From Chloroflexota bacterium (GTDB lineage Bacteria; Chloroflexota; Dehalococcoidia; Lucifugimonadales; Lucifugimonadaceae), in contig JABIFF010000014.1 in the NCBI GenBank assembly GCA_018650845.1, positions 1 to 59,976 on the forward strand: DNA of 59,976 nt, written 5' to 3'. The notes beneath the pieces are model-generated. The model did no database searches, was not told where the DNA came from, and was given only the letters and a program-made list of their open reading frames with translations. This document shows positions 17,482-25,975 of the stretch, piece after piece. The translations under genes were made by a program, and so were the position numbers. How positions within the stretch are numbered: position 1 is the stretch's first letter; each line of letters opens with the position of its first letter.

Positions 17482-18846
17482 TTAGAGGTGTCGGTATCTT
17501 TTCAGCTCGAAGTCGGTGACTGTATTGCTGAACTCTTGCCACTCGATTCGCTTATTAGCGAGGAAATTCTTCATCACGGTTGAACCAAGAGCTTTTTCTA
17601 ATAGCTCACTGGTCTCCGCAAGGCGAATAGCCTCATCAAGCGTTCGCGGCAATCGTGCCACTCCACGTTCACTCAACTCTGCATCCGACATTCGGAATAC
17701 GTCATCATCAAGCGGTTCAGGAAGTGGCAGTTTGTTTTCAATGCCATCAAGGCCTGCAGCAAGCAGAACCGAGAATAGTAAATAAGGGTTCGCGGCGGCG
17801 TCGGGTGCACGATATTCGACACGGATGCTTTCTTCGCGACCGGGTCGGTAGCTTGGCACACGAATCAAGTCGCCAAAGTTACCTGTGGTCCAAGAAGCAA
17901 ATATCGGAGCTTCAAGACCCGGAAGTAGACGCTTGTACGAGTTGACCCATTGGTTGGTAACAACACAGATATCAGCTGCGTGACGCATCAAGCCAGCGAG
18001 GAAGTGTTTGCCTGTTTCAGAAAGATTCTTCTCATCGTTTTCGTCGAAGAATGCGTTGTCGTCGCCTTTGAACAGCGACATGTGAGTGTGCATTCCCGAA
18101 CCATGACGATCGCCAAATGGACGAGGCATGAACGTGGCATATGCACCCTGCGGCGCGGCAAGCTCTTTGGCAATTACCTTGAAAGTAATAATCGAATCGG
18201 CCATCGTCAGTGCGTTGGTGTGGCGCAGGTCGATTTCGTGCTGACCAGCCCCAACCTCGTGATGACTGTGCTTTACAGGGATGCCCATTTTTTCGAGAGT
18301 CAGAACGGTGTCACGACGAAGATCTGCGCCTGTGCCATCGACCGAAGTCTGATCGAAGTAGCTACTTCGGTTTGCACGGTTGGCCTCTTCGGCTTCGCCC
18401 ATGTCGTAGTAATACTCGATCTCAGGAGCGACGTAGAACGTGAGTCCCATTTCGGAGGCTCGCATCAGGTTTCGACGTAGAACTTGTCGGCCATCTGCTG
18501 CGGAAGCTTCTCCAGTAGGAGTTTCGATATCGCAGAACATGCGGGCAACAGCATCTTTGCTAGGTCGCCACGGCAGAACTTGGAATGTCGAAGGATCGGG
18601 CATGGCGATCATGTCGGATTCGTCAGCTCGGGTCAGTCCTTCGATAGCGGCACCATCGAAGCTGGCGCCATTTCGAAGCACGCCTTCGAGTTCATCGACT
18701 GTAATGGCGAAGCCCTTGAGCGTGCCAAGAATGTCGGTGAACCACAGACGAATGAACTTAACGTCGTGTTCGCGCGCCGACATCAAGACGTATTTGATCG
18801 CCTCTTCGTCGATTCGCGGACGTGTATTTTCTGGTGTCTGTGTCAT
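17482..18846 (-). CDS. glnA: Glutamine synthetase, type I
   Basis: ATP-dependent synthesis of glutamine from glutamate and ammonia; with gltBD it forms the GS-GOGAT cycle. It has 454 residues, close to the GSI-alpha length. Seen: the N-terminal beta-grasp with FTDILGTLKGF and the FDGAAIEGL loop, metal ligand segments EIEYYYDMGEAEE, HEVGAGQHEIDL and GSGMHTHMS, and PGREESIRVEYRAPD. The adenylylation site region (LYDLPPEE in E. coli) is replaced by VFRMSDAELSERG, so control by adenylylation is unlikely. Regulation by transcription, probably through the OmpR-type gene just upstream, is plausible. It has a good promoter at 18917-18945. Confidence 0.97.
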   Translation of the reverse strand: MTQTPENTRPRIDEEAIKYVLMSAREHDVKFIRLWFTDILGTLKGFAITVDELEGVLRNGASFDGAAIEGLTRADESDMIAMPDPSTFQVLPWRPSKDAVARMFCDIETPTGEASAADGRQVLRRNLMRASEMGLTFYVAPEIEYYYDMGEAEEANRANRSSYFDQTSVDGTGADLRRDTVLTLEKMGIPVKHSHHEVGAGQHEIDLRHTNALTMADSIITFKVIAKELAAPQGAYATFMPRPFGDRHGSGMHTHMSLFKGDDNAFFDENDEKNLSETGKHFLAGLMRHAADICVVTNQWVNSYKRLLPGLEAPIFASWTTGNFGDLIRVPSYRPGREESIRVEYRAPDAAANPYLLFSVLLAAGLDGIENKLPLPEPLDDDVFRMSDAELSERGVARLPRTLDEAIRLAETSELLEKALGSTVMKNFLANKRIEWQEFSNTVTDFELKRYRHL

Positions 18847-18916
18847 GGGCTAAACGTGTGATTCGAGGCTTTTATCTGCCTCTGAAAATGGTCGTATAAA
18901 AATTGACCGAAGGTTG

Positions 18917-18945
18917 AGTATTGAAAAATGTTCTTGGCTTGTCAA
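18917..18945 (-). promoter_or_regulatory. Sigma-70-like promoter for glnA-gltB-gltD-nadE
   Basis: Minus strand: TTGACA (18945-18940), 17-base spacer, AATACT (18922-18917), about 70 bases upstream of the glnA ATG. The -35 is a perfect match and the -10 matches four of six bases. Confidence 0.65.
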
Positions 18946-19034
18946 TTAACTCTCAGCGTGCTGAGGGTCTAAGTCATCAATGTTGCCTAGGTCGATTCCT
19001 CTATTTCAAAATGCGGACTACTTATATTGCTCCC

Positions 19035-19086
19035 GTACGCGCGTATTACACGCGCTACCTGTTAACGATTTGTTTCAATTTGAAAC
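19035..19086. promoter_or_regulatory. Candidate operator cluster upstream of the glnA promoter
   Basis: Two inverted repeats lie side by side. GCGCGT-N5-ACGCGC occupies 19039-19055, beginning within the 10-mer GTACGCGCGT (19035-19044), which also occurs upstream of the regulator gene at 19858-19867. GTTTCAA-T-TTGAAAC, a perfect 15-base palindrome, occupies 19072-19086. They lie about 90-145 bases upstream of the glnA -35, a fitting place for activator binding. The binding protein is unknown; the neighbouring OmpR-type regulator is the natural candidate. Confidence 0.45.
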
Positions 19087-19113
19087 ATTTGGGTGATGCC
19101 GAAGCATCTAATC

Positions 19114-19791
19114 CTAGTTGGAACCCCCTGGTGATCGGAACCGATAACCAACGTTCCACTGTGTTTCGATGAAGTTGTTTGTTACATCATCTATCTTGCT
19201 GCGCAGGCGCCGGATATGAACATCGACTGTTCGGGTTCCGCCGAAGTAGTCGTATTCCCAAACGCTGCGAAGTAGTGATTCCCGGCTGAATACCCGTCCC
19301 GGATTCGAAGCGAGATACTTCAGCAATTCATATTCTTTGTAAGTTAGATCGACCTTACGGCCACGAAGTGTGACTTCGTATCGATCGCAATCGATAACTA
19401 GATCACCGTGAATAATCGTGTTGGTTATTTCAGTCGGCGCGTTTCTCGACATGGCGATGCCTAATCGAAGCGCAACTTCTTCAGCGGTGCACGGTAGAAA
19501 GCAGATTTCGATCTCTTCTCGTGCTGCTGTAATACCTTCCAAAGCCACAACCGGAAGTATGACCACTACCGGAACTCCGGCGTCGGCAGCTGCATGAACA
19601 ATTCCAGAAGGGCCTGCAAGTCCGGTTCCGGCACCCCAAACAAGAGCACCTTCAACACTTGAAGCCAGCTCATCTTTGCTGGTTTCTGCTGTAAATGGCA
19701 CAAGTTTCAGAGATGGATCAAGCGCGTTGAGTCCTGCCGCTAGGCGTTCAGACTCTGCATCAGCAAACCCCAAGAGGGCTATAGAACTCAC
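19114..19791 (-). CDS. OmpR/PhoB-type regulator with degenerate receiver, GlnR-like
   Basis: A 225-residue regulator. The C-terminal winged-helix domain (about residues 130-222) is a clear OmpR/PhoB type: VDLTYKEYELLKYLASNPGRVFSRE, then RTVDVHIRRLRSKI and a GYRF ending. The N-terminal half has receiver length and strand pattern, but I do not find the acidic pair near residues 8-10, the phosphoacceptor Asp (the strand reads GALVWGAG) or the conserved Lys near the end. It therefore cannot be phosphorylated in the usual way. Actinobacterial GlnR has the same architecture and controls nitrogen genes. Its position directly upstream of glnA-gltBD strongly suggests the same job. Start is GTG. No partner kinase is nearby. 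Confidence 0.85.
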   Translation of the reverse strand: MSSIALLGFADAESERLAAGLNALDPSLKLVPFTAETSKDELASSVEGALVWGAGTGLAGPSGIVHAAADAGVPVVVILPVVALEGITAAREEIEICFLPCTAEEVALRLGIAMSRNAPTEITNTIIHGDLVIDCDRYEVTLRGRKVDLTYKEYELLKYLASNPGRVFSRESLLRSVWEYDYFGGTRTVDVHIRRLRSKIDDVTNNFIETQWNVGYRFRSPGGSN

Positions 19792-20004
19792 TTGATTGCA
19801 CCCGGATTCAGTAGCATGCCCATATTCAAATAGCGGGCTGTGCGCTGTTTATTGTGCGTACGCGCGTGTGTCGTCTTAGTACATTCGCGAAACAGCGCAC
19901 GGCGGCGAAGCAACTTAGGGTATTAGTTTGTGGTGAATTTCACAACCTTTGAATTCGAATGGCGCGCCGTCGCGTCGAAATTCGTTAAAAGGCGTTAATT
20001 CACG

Positions 20005-20034
20005 TTGACTTGCCCGGGGACCCGTTCGTATACT
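20005..20034 (+). promoter_or_regulatory. Sigma-70-like promoter of the str ribosomal operon
   Basis: TTGACT at 20005-20010, 18-base spacer, TATACT at 20029-20034: five of six matches in each box. Transcription would start near 20041, giving a leader of about 60 bases before rpsL. The spacer is GC-rich at its -35 side (GCCCGGGGACCCG), a discriminator-like feature often seen at growth-regulated promoters, although its position here is upstream of the -10. Confidence 0.75.
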
Positions 20035-20064
20035 TACTCTTCGTGGCTCGACCAATATCGGTTG

Positions 20065-20089
20065 GGCTCACCTTCTTGTGACCTTTTTT
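20065..20089 (+). terminator. Possible attenuator in the str operon leader
   Basis: GG(C)TCAC at 20065-20071 pairs with GTGACC at 20078-20083 (six pairs, one bulged C, loop CTTCTT), followed directly by six T residues (20084-20089) and then the rpsL start at 20102. It is short but has the order of an intrinsic terminator. An upstream CCAA/TTGG pairing (20052-20065) could compete with it. Confidence 0.35.
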
Positions 20090-20101
20090 CTGGACGATAA
20101 T

Positions 20102-20515
20102 TTGCCCACGATTAACCAATTAGTACGTAACTCACGCAAGCAGAAGCGGCGCAAGCCTAAAACTCCTGCTCTTCGAGTTGCATTCAACTCATTCTCGAGT
20201 CAGCAGGTAGAGCTGAAAAAGGGAAGCCCGCAGAAACGCGGTGTTTGCCTTCAGGTTCGAACTGTAACCCCGAAGAAGCCTAACTCGGCCCTTCGTAAGG
20301 TAGCTCGTGTTCGATTGAGCAACGGTATGGAAGTAACTGCTTACATTCCGGGTGAAGGTCACAACTTGCAGGAACACTCGGTTGTCCTTATTAGGGGCGG
20401 CAAGGTTCCAGATCTACCAGGTGTGCGTTACCACATTGTTCGTGGAACGCTCGACACATCAGGTGTTGAAGATCGAAAGCGCGGTCGTAGTAAGTACGGC
20501 ACGACAAAGAGCTAA
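20102..20515 (+). CDS. rpsL: Small ribosomal subunit protein uS12
   Basis: Decoding-centre protein of the 30S subunit and first gene of the str operon. It has 137 residues from the TTG at 20102, which gives the conserved N-terminus [12 protein letters not shown] at 20078 would add eight residues (TFFLDDN) and lies inside a hairpin, so I reject it. Seen: KTPALR, the [21 protein letters not shown] block containing the lysines linked to streptomycin resistance, and [11 protein letters not shown] with the aspartate that is methylthiolated in many bacteria. The rpsG gene follows after a 106-base structured gap. Confidence 0.97.
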   Translation: MPTINQLVRNSRKQKRRKPKTPALRVAFNSFSSQQVELKKGSPQKRGVCLQVRTVTPKKPNSALRKVARVRLSNGMEVTAYIPGEGHNLQEHSVVLIRGGKVPDLPGVRYHIVRGTLDTSGVEDRKRGRSKYGTTKS

Positions 20516-20524
20516 TAACTAAAC

Positions 20525-20585
20525 GTCTCTGTCAAAAACGACCGCCTGTTCAGTAATTGGGTAGGCGGCTTAGTTTGTCAGAGAC
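20525..20585 (+). ncRNA. Structured rpsL-rpsG intercistronic mRNA element, possible S7 feedback site
   Basis: Outer stem: GTCTCTG (20525-20531) with CAGAGAC (20579-20585), then a T-T mismatch, then CAAA (20533-20536) with TTTG (20574-20577). A 5x5 internal loop follows, then CCGCCT (20542-20547) with AGGCGG (20563-20568) and a 15-base apical loop. In E. coli S7 binds the same intercistronic region of the str mRNA to repress translation. The position and structure suggest an analogous element; the fold is read by eye. Confidence 0.55.
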
Positions 20586-20621
20586 ATTATTTGAACTACT
20601 GAAGAATACGAAGGTAAACAC

Positions 20622-21092
20622 ATGGCACGCAGGCGCCGCGCTCAGCGCAGGCAAATAGCTCCAGATCCCCTTTACGGGAGTGTGGAACTCACCCGATTCA
20701 TCAACCGTCTAATGATTGGCGGCAAGAAGTCGGTTGCGCAGAAGGCTATGTATGAAGCCCTCGAAAAGCTCGAAAAAGAAACTGACAGGCCTGGCCTGGA
20801 AGTGTTCGAGCAGGCAGTACGAAACTCTATGCCTGCACTGGAAGTAAAGCCTCGCCGTGTTGGTGGTGCTACTTACCAGGTGCCGGTTGAAGTGCGCCCC
20901 GAACGTCGGGGAGCACTGGCGCAGCGATGGCTGATCACTGCTGCGCGAGAGCGTTCGGGTAGGCCTATAGCCGATCGGCTGTATGCGGAACTACTTGAAG
21001 CTTCCAGGGGTGCTGGCACCGCTGTTAGGAAGCGTGAGGACCTACACAGAATGGCAGAAGCCAACAGGGCTTTCGTTCATTACCGCTGGTAG
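20622..21092 (+). CDS. rpsG: Small ribosomal subunit protein uS7
   Basis: Head protein of the 30S subunit that nucleates assembly of the 3' domain of 16S rRNA and contacts the E site. It has 156 residues, normal length. Seen: RRRRAQRRQIAPDPLYGS at the N-terminus, FINRLMIGGKKSVAQK, PALEVKPRRVGGATYQVPVEV and the closing HRMAEANRAFVHYRW. ATG start with AAGG upstream. The structured gap before it may mediate autoregulation. Confidence 0.97.
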   Translation: MARRRRAQRRQIAPDPLYGSVELTRFINRLMIGGKKSVAQKAMYEALEKLEKETDRPGLEVFEQAVRNSMPALEVKPRRVGGATYQVPVEVRPERRGALAQRWLITAARERSGRPIADRLYAELLEASRGAGTAVRKREDLHRMAEANRAFVHYRW

Positions 21093-21161
21093 GACCCGGC
21101 AAAATTTAATCAGCCGCAAAACCGCTCCGATGCCTAACTATCTGGCACGGGGACGGAACGA

Positions 21162-23258
21162 ATGGCAACTTTAGAGATGACAACTACATCTGCAAAAAAA
21201 ACCGATCTTAATAAGACTCGGAACATAGGCTTTATCGCCCACATCGACGCCGGTAAGACCACTGTGACAGAGCGCGTGCTCTTCTTCACTGGTGAGACTT
21301 ACAAGATCGGTAACATCGATGAAGGCACAACCGTTATGGACTTCATGTCGCTTGAACGCGAACGTGGAATCACCATTGGTTCAGCCGCTACCAACGCTCA
21401 ATGGGATGGCCACCTGGTCAACATTATTGACACACCGGGTCACGTTGACTTCACTGCTGAAGTAGAGCGTTCCCTCCGTGTGCTCGACGGTGGCGTTGTC
21501 GTACTCGAATCCGTTTCGGGTGTACAGCCTCAGTCTGAGACTGTTTGGCGCCAGGCCGACACTTACAAAGTTCCTCGCATGATCTTCGTCAACAAGATGG
21601 ATCGGCTCGGAGCAGATTTCAATTACGCAGTGTCGACGGTCCATGACCGACTCGGCGCAAACGCTGTTCCTATTCAGATGCCTATGGGTGCTGAATCGGA
21701 ATTCGTTGGTCTAATCGACCTCGTTGGTCAGAAGGCTTACTACTACGCTGAGGCGGAAGCAGTAGAGCACACCCTGATCGACATTCCTGATGAGTACGCT
21801 GAAGCTGCAGAAGAAGCACGACAGCACCTTATTGAGAAGGTCGCTGAAACCGACGATGCTCTTATGGAGAAGTTCCTTGAAGAAGAGGAAATCTCTGTAG
21901 AGGAACTCAAGGTTGCTCTACGTAAGGCAACTATCGATCTCAAGATCTTCCCTGTATGTGTAGGTTCAGCGCTCAAGCACCGTGGTGTTCACCCACTGCT
22001 CGATGCTGTTGTTGATTACTTGCCATCACCGCTCGATGTTGAAGCAATCAAGGGTGTAAGCCCTGCTGATGAATCCATCGAATTGGTACGACAGCCTTCT
22101 GTTGACGAGCCTATGTCGGCTCTCGCATTCAAGGTTGTTACCGACCCGCACGTTGGTCGCCTGGTTTACCTTCGGGTCTACTCAGGAATTCTCGAGTCTG
22201 GTGTAAACATCTACAACGCGACTACTCGTTCGAAAGAGCGAATCGGTCGACTCATGGTCATGCATGCCGACTCTCGAGAAGAGAAGACATCTGCAGGGCC
22301 GGGTGAAATCGTTGCTGCGATCGGTCTGAAAGACACGATCACCGGACACACGCTGTGCCCACAGAGCGATCAAATCACACTCGAAAAGATTTCGTTCCCA
22401 GACCCAGTTCTTTCTGTAGCGGTAGAGCCTAAGACTCGAACCGACCAGGAAAAGATGTCGACCGCATTGGTTCGACTCGCTGATGAAGACCCAACACTTA
22501 CCGTCTCTTCTGACGAGGAAAGTGGTCAGGTCATTCTTGCTGGAATGGGTGAACTCCACCTCGACGTTATCGTTGAGCGAATGCGACGTGAGTTCAATGT
22601 TGATGCAACGGTTGGCGCTCCACGAGTAGCCTACCGAGAGACCGTTACCCGAGCTGCAACTGCTCAGGGTAAATTGGTCAAGCAGAGTGGTGGTCACGGA
22701 CAGTTCGGTGACTGCACATTGCGACTTGAGCCGGTTGAACCTGGTGATGGTCTGCTGTTTGAATCTGAAATCACAGGTTCGACTCTTCCACGTGAGTACT
22801 TCCGCCCGATTGAGCAAGGCTTCCGAGAGGCTGCCCGCTCTGGTGTCATCGCCGGTTATCCGGTTGTAGACATGAAGGCTGTGCTTGTGGATGGATCGCA
22901 CCACGATGTTGACTCTTCAGAAATGGCTTTCAAAGTGGCTGCCTCTATGGCATTCAAGGCTGCTATGAACAAGGGCAAACCTGCTCTTCTTGAGCCAATC
23001 ATGAAGATTGAAGTTGTTACTCCTTCTGAATTCCTTGGTGACGTACTTGGAGACTTGAACTCCAGGCGTTCTCAGGTTCAGAACATGGAAGCCCGTGGCG
23101 AAGCGCAGGTTATTTCTGCGTTTATCCCGCTTGCGGAAACTTTCCAGTACGCCACGCACGTTCGTTCAATCACAACCGGTCGTGCCAGCTTCGCTATGGA
23201 GTTGGACCACTACACGGCTGTGCCTAAGAACGTTGCAGAGAAAGTGACAGGAAGCTAG
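21162..23258 (+). CDS. fusA: Translation elongation factor G
   Basis: Translocation GTPase. It has 698 residues and five domains. Seen: P-loop AHIDAGKTT at residues 26-34, switch region [29 protein letters not shown], the domain III segment [10 protein letters not shown], domain IV with GGHGQFGDC and [11 protein letters not shown], and the domain V ending [20 protein letters not shown] 21162 was taken as start; an ATG at 21177 would shorten it by five residues. rpsJ begins two bases after the stop. The usual tuf gene between fusA and rpsJ is missing. Confidence 0.97.
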   Translation: MATLEMTTTSAKKTDLNKTRNIGFIAHIDAGKTTVTERVLFFTGETYKIGNIDEGTTVMDFMSLERERGITIGSAATNAQWDGHLVNIIDTPGHVDFTAEVERSLRVLDGGVVVLESVSGVQPQSETVWRQADTYKVPRMIFVNKMDRLGADFNYAVSTVHDRLGANAVPIQMPMGAESEFVGLIDLVGQKAYYYAEAEAVEHTLIDIPDEYAEAAEEARQHLIEKVAETDDALMEKFLEEEEISVEELKVALRKATIDLKIFPVCVGSALKHRGVHPLLDAVVDYLPSPLDVEAIKGVSPADESIELVRQPSVDEPMSALAFKVVTDPHVGRLVYLRVYSGILESGVNIYNATTRSKERIGRLMVMHADSREEKTSAGPGEIVAAIGLKDTITGHTLCPQSDQITLEKISFPDPVLSVAVEPKTRTDQEKMSTALVRLADEDPTLTVSSDEESGQVILAGMGELHLDVIVERMRREFNVDATVGAPRVAYRETVTRAATAQGKLVKQSGGHGQFGDCTLRLEPVEPGDGLLFESEITGSTLPREYFRPIEQGFREAARSGVIAGYPVVDMKAVLVDGSHHDVDSSEMAFKVAASMAFKAAMNKGKPALLEPIMKIEVVTPSEFLGDVLGDLNSRRSQVQNMEARGEAQVISAFIPLAETFQYATHVRSITTGRASFAMELDHYTAVPKNVAEKVTGS

Positions 23259-23260
23259 GA

Positions 23261-23569
23261 ATGCCAGGACAGAAAATTCGAATCGTCCTCAAAGCGTTCG
23301 ATCACCGAGTGTTGGACATCTCGGCTCAGCAGATTATGGAAACTGCCGAGCGTACGGGTGCCCAAACAGCAGGACCGGTTCCTTTGCCAACAGCAAAGCG
23401 CCGATTCGCAGTGATTCGAGGGCCTCACGTTCACAAAGACTCCCGAGAGTACTTTGAACTCCGAGTGCACAAGCGTCTTATTGACATCCTCGAGCCTAGC
23501 TCGAAGACGATCGATTCGCTGACTCGACTCAACGTACCCGCTGGTGTCGATATCGCTATCAAGCTCTAG
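23261..23569 (+). CDS. rpsJ: Small ribosomal subunit protein uS10
   Basis: 30S head protein and NusE subunit of the antitermination complex. It has 102 residues. Seen: [12 protein letters not shown] at the N-terminus, [32 protein letters not shown], and [13 protein letters not shown] at the C-terminus. It begins two bases after fusA, so the S10 operon is joined directly to the str operon here. Confidence 0.97.
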   Translation: MPGQKIRIVLKAFDHRVLDISAQQIMETAERTGAQTAGPVPLPTAKRRFAVIRGPHVHKDSREYFELRVHKRLIDILEPSSKTIDSLTRLNVPAGVDIAIKL

Positions 23570-23601
23570 AGCAAATAGTAAACGGTAAGCAAGTAAACGA
23601 A

Positions 23602-24225
23602 ATGACTATCGCTGGACTTCTCGGTCGAAAGATCGGAATGACAACCTACTACCACGATGACGGAACTGCAGAGTCAGTTACGGCAGTCGAGGTCGGGCCG
23701 TGTGTCGTCACTCAGGTGAAGACGGATGCTCGAGACGGCTACGAAGCCGTACAACTCGGATTCCTTGCCGCAAGCAAGCTGAACCGAGCTGAAGCCGGGC
23801 ATCAAGCCCGTTCAGGTGGAACGTTTGAGCACCTACAAGAATTTAGCGTGGCCGACCTCGCTGAATACGAAGTAGGGCAAGAACTGAAAGCCGACATATT
23901 TGAAGTTGGAGAACCTATCAAGGTAACCGGTACCTCAAAAGGTAAAGGTTTCTCCGGTGTTGTACGCCGGTGGAACTTCGCTGGTGGCCCAAAGACTCAC
24001 GGTCAGACATCACGTCACCGTTCGTCAGGTTCAATCGGTGCTGGTTCATCACCAGGACGTGTATGGCCAGGACAGAAAATGGCTGGACACTACGGTGTCG
24101 ACACGAAAACAATCAAGGGCCTTCGGGTCGTGGCTGCTGACGTCGATAACAACGTTGTGCTGGTTCGAGGTTCCATTCCTGGAGCTAAGAACGGCATCGT
24201 TCGTATCGAAAGGCAGGGCAAATAA
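23602..24225 (+). CDS. rplC: Large ribosomal subunit protein uL3
   Basis: Early-assembly 50S protein near the peptidyl transferase centre. It has 207 residues, normal length. Seen: GLLGRKIGMTTYY at the N-terminus, then KGKGFSGVVRRW, GGPKTHGQTSRHRSSGSIGAG, PGRVWPGQKMAGHYG and VRGSIPGAKNGIV. The glutamine in PGQKMAG that PrmB methylates in E. coli is present. Its last base overlaps the rplD start, so the two are translationally coupled. Confidence 0.97.
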   Translation: MTIAGLLGRKIGMTTYYHDDGTAESVTAVEVGPCVVTQVKTDARDGYEAVQLGFLAASKLNRAEAGHQARSGGTFEHLQEFSVADLAEYEVGQELKADIFEVGEPIKVTGTSKGKGFSGVVRRWNFAGGPKTHGQTSRHRSSGSIGAGSSPGRVWPGQKMAGHYGVDTKTIKGLRVVAADVDNNVVLVRGSIPGAKNGIVRIERQGK

Positions 24226-24860
24226 TGGATCTGCAAGTAAAAGACAACAAGGGTAAAGTCGTCGGATCTGTCGCAGCTAGCGATCAGGTATGGCGAGCTG
24301 AGAGCAACGACGCTCTTCTGCACCAGGCTGTAGTGGCCCAGCAGGCGAACAAGCGACGTGGTACTCAGGACACTCAACAGCGCAACGAAGTTACCTACTC
24401 AACGAGAAAGATCCGACCTCAGAAGGGGTCTGGTCAGGCTCGACAGGGTAGCCGACGTTCTCCAGTGCTAAAGGGTGGTGGTGTAGCTCACGGGCCGCAC
24501 CCACGAAGCTACAGGCAGCGTCTTCCTAAGAAGATGCGGCAGCAGGCTCTGCGGATCGCTCTTTCGGACAAAGTTCGAGACGAGAGCGTGACAGTTATTG
24601 CTGCATTGAAACTCGATGCACCAAAGAGCAGCACAATTCGAGACATCGTTTCGGCGTTTGAACTCAAGGGACGAACACTTATCGTCACGAGCGCAACCGA
24701 CCACAACGTTGTGAAGTCGGCTAGCAACCTTCCGGGTGTAGAAGTTCAGGCAGCAGCGCTGATGAACCCACTCCAAGCAGCTACCGTTACTAATTTGATC
24801 GTTACGCAGGAAGCGCTAGAGGCTATCGATAGTCTCTGGTCAGACGGAGGCAACGACTAA
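24225..24860 (+). CDS. rplD: Large ribosomal subunit protein uL4
   Basis: 50S exit-tunnel protein; in E. coli it also represses the S10 operon. It has 211 residues. Seen: VHQAVVAQQANKRRGTQDTQ-type segment (here LHQAVVAQQ), RPQKGSGQARQGSRRSP, the tunnel loop GGGVAHGPHPRSY, and LPKKMRQQALRIALS. The start ATG overlaps the rplC stop (TAATG) and the stop overlaps rplW in the same way. No S10-type L4 leader is visible upstream of rpsJ, where only two bases are non-coding. Confidence 0.96.
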   Translation: MDLQVKDNKGKVVGSVAASDQVWRAESNDALLHQAVVAQQANKRRGTQDTQQRNEVTYSTRKIRPQKGSGQARQGSRRSPVLKGGGVAHGPHPRSYRQRLPKKMRQQALRIALSDKVRDESVTVIAALKLDAPKSSTIRDIVSAFELKGRTLIVTSATDHNVVKSASNLPGVEVQAAALMNPLQAATVTNLIVTQEALEAIDSLWSDGGND

Positions 24861-25144
24861 TGAGCCTCGCTAAAGTTCTGCGCCGACCAATTGTTACTGA
24901 GAAGAGCACTCTCCTCAGTGAACAGGGTCGATATGTATTTGAAGTCGATTCCGATGCTAGCAAGCACGATATCGCCAAAGCAGTTGAATGGGCATTCGAT
25001 GTCAAAGTGGTCAAGGTAAACACTCTGACTGTTCCTGGCAAAGTAAAGCGATACGGTCGACGACCGTCGAAGCAGCCCGACTGGAAAAAGGCGATCGTTT
25101 CTTTGCAAGCCGGCGATACTATCCAGTTGTTCGAGGGAGCATAG
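24860..25144 (+). CDS. rplW: Large ribosomal subunit protein uL23
   Basis: 50S protein at the tunnel exit, docking site for trigger factor and SRP. It has 94 residues. Seen: LRRPIVTEKSTLLSEQGRYVFEV, VEWAFDVKVVKVNTL, and RYGRRPSKQPDWKKAIVSL. It overlaps rplD by one base and is followed three bases later by rplB. Confidence 0.96.
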   Translation: MSLAKVLRRPIVTEKSTLLSEQGRYVFEVDSDASKHDIAKAVEWAFDVKVVKVNTLTVPGKVKRYGRRPSKQPDWKKAIVSLQAGDTIQLFEGA

Positions 25145-25147
25145 TAA

Positions 25148-25975
25148 ATGGGACTTAAGGAATATAAGCCCACGTCTCCTGGTCGTCGCGATACCGTCGC
25201 TGACGACTATAAGGACATCACGACGAACAAGCCTGAAAAGAGCTTGCTCGCTCCTCTGAGCAAAAAGGGTGGACGTAACAACCGTGGTCGAATTACCGTT
25301 CGACACCGCGGTGGTGGACACAAACGTCGTTACCGAATTGTCGACTTTAAGCGCGACAAAGCAGGTACAGCGACAGTAATGTCGATTGAGTACGATCCAA
25401 ACCGATCTGCTCGTATTGCACTCGTTTTGTTCGAAGATGGCATCAAGCGATACATTGTTGCGCCTAACGGCGTAACGGTTGGCGACACCGTAGCAAGTGG
25501 TGACGACGTTCCTGTAACCACAGGTAACAGCCGACCGTTGGGAACACTCCCAACAGGTACGTTGATTCACAATGTTGAAGTAACACCCGGTAAGGGTGGG
25601 CAGATGGTCAAGAGCGCCGGTGCGGTTGCTCAGGTCATGGCTCACGAATCGGGTTACACACTCATCCGACTTCCATCGGGTGAAATGCGACGGTTGCTTA
25701 GCAACTGTTTGGCAACTGTGGGTCAGGTTTCTAACTTGGACCACAAGAACGAAAAGCTTGGTAAAGCTGGACGTAACCGCCACCGCGGTCGTCGTCCAAG
25801 TGTCCGAGGTTCAGCAATGAACCCAGATGCTCACCCGCATGGTGGTGGTGAAGGCCGGTCAGGTATCGGTATGCCAGGTCCAAAGACTCCTTGGGGTCAG
25901 CCTGCTCTTGGTAAGCGCACGCGCCGAAACAAGAAAACGAATAAATTTATCCTGAGGCGGAGGTATGACCGCTAA
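25148..25975 (+). CDS. rplB: Large ribosomal subunit protein uL2
   Basis: Universal 50S protein needed for subunit joining and peptidyl transfer. It has 275 residues, normal. Seen: [12 protein letters not shown] at the N-terminus, [45 protein letters not shown], and the C-terminal [18 protein letters not shown] with the conserved histidine, then [14 protein letters not shown]. The SD-to-start spacing is normal. A short AAAAACC-GTAA-GGTTTTT hairpin lies over its stop codon. Confidence 0.97.
   Translation: MGLKEYKPTSPGRRDTVADDYKDITTNKPEKSLLAPLSKKGGRNNRGRITVRHRGGGHKRRYRIVDFKRDKAGTATVMSIEYDPNRSARIALVLFEDGIKRYIVAPNGVTVGDTVASGDDVPVTTGNSRPLGTLPTGTLIHNVEVTPGKGGQMVKSAGAVAQVMAHESGYTLIRLPSGEMRRLLSNCLATVGQVSNLDHKNEKLGKAGRNRHRGRRPSVRGSAMNPDAHPHGGGEGRSGIGMPGPKTPWGQPALGKRTRRNKKTNKFILRRRYDR

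Larger units (their letters stand above)
19792..20101. promoter_or_regulatory. Divergent regulatory region between the GlnR-like gene and the str operon
   Basis: No gene is seen in these 310 bases. They hold a perfect 11-base inverted repeat (GTGCGCTGTTT at 19840-19850 and AAACAGCGCAC at 19890-19900, 39 bases apart) around a copy of GTACGCGCGT at 19858-19867. On the plus side lie the str promoter (20005-20034) and leader. The inverted repeat is 49 bases upstream of the regulator start and could be its autoregulatory site or a large stem-loop. Confidence 0.5.

Noticed and set aside
20078..20101. GTG start for rpsL eight residues upstream
   Set aside because: uS12 proteins begin with PTINQLVR at position 2; the upstream codons overlap the leader hairpin and T-run.
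24857..25783. A 308-codon open frame on the minus strand across rplW and rplB
   Set aside because: It lies opposite two certain ribosomal genes, has no recognisable domain and is rich in Cys, Arg and Ser as antisense shadows are.
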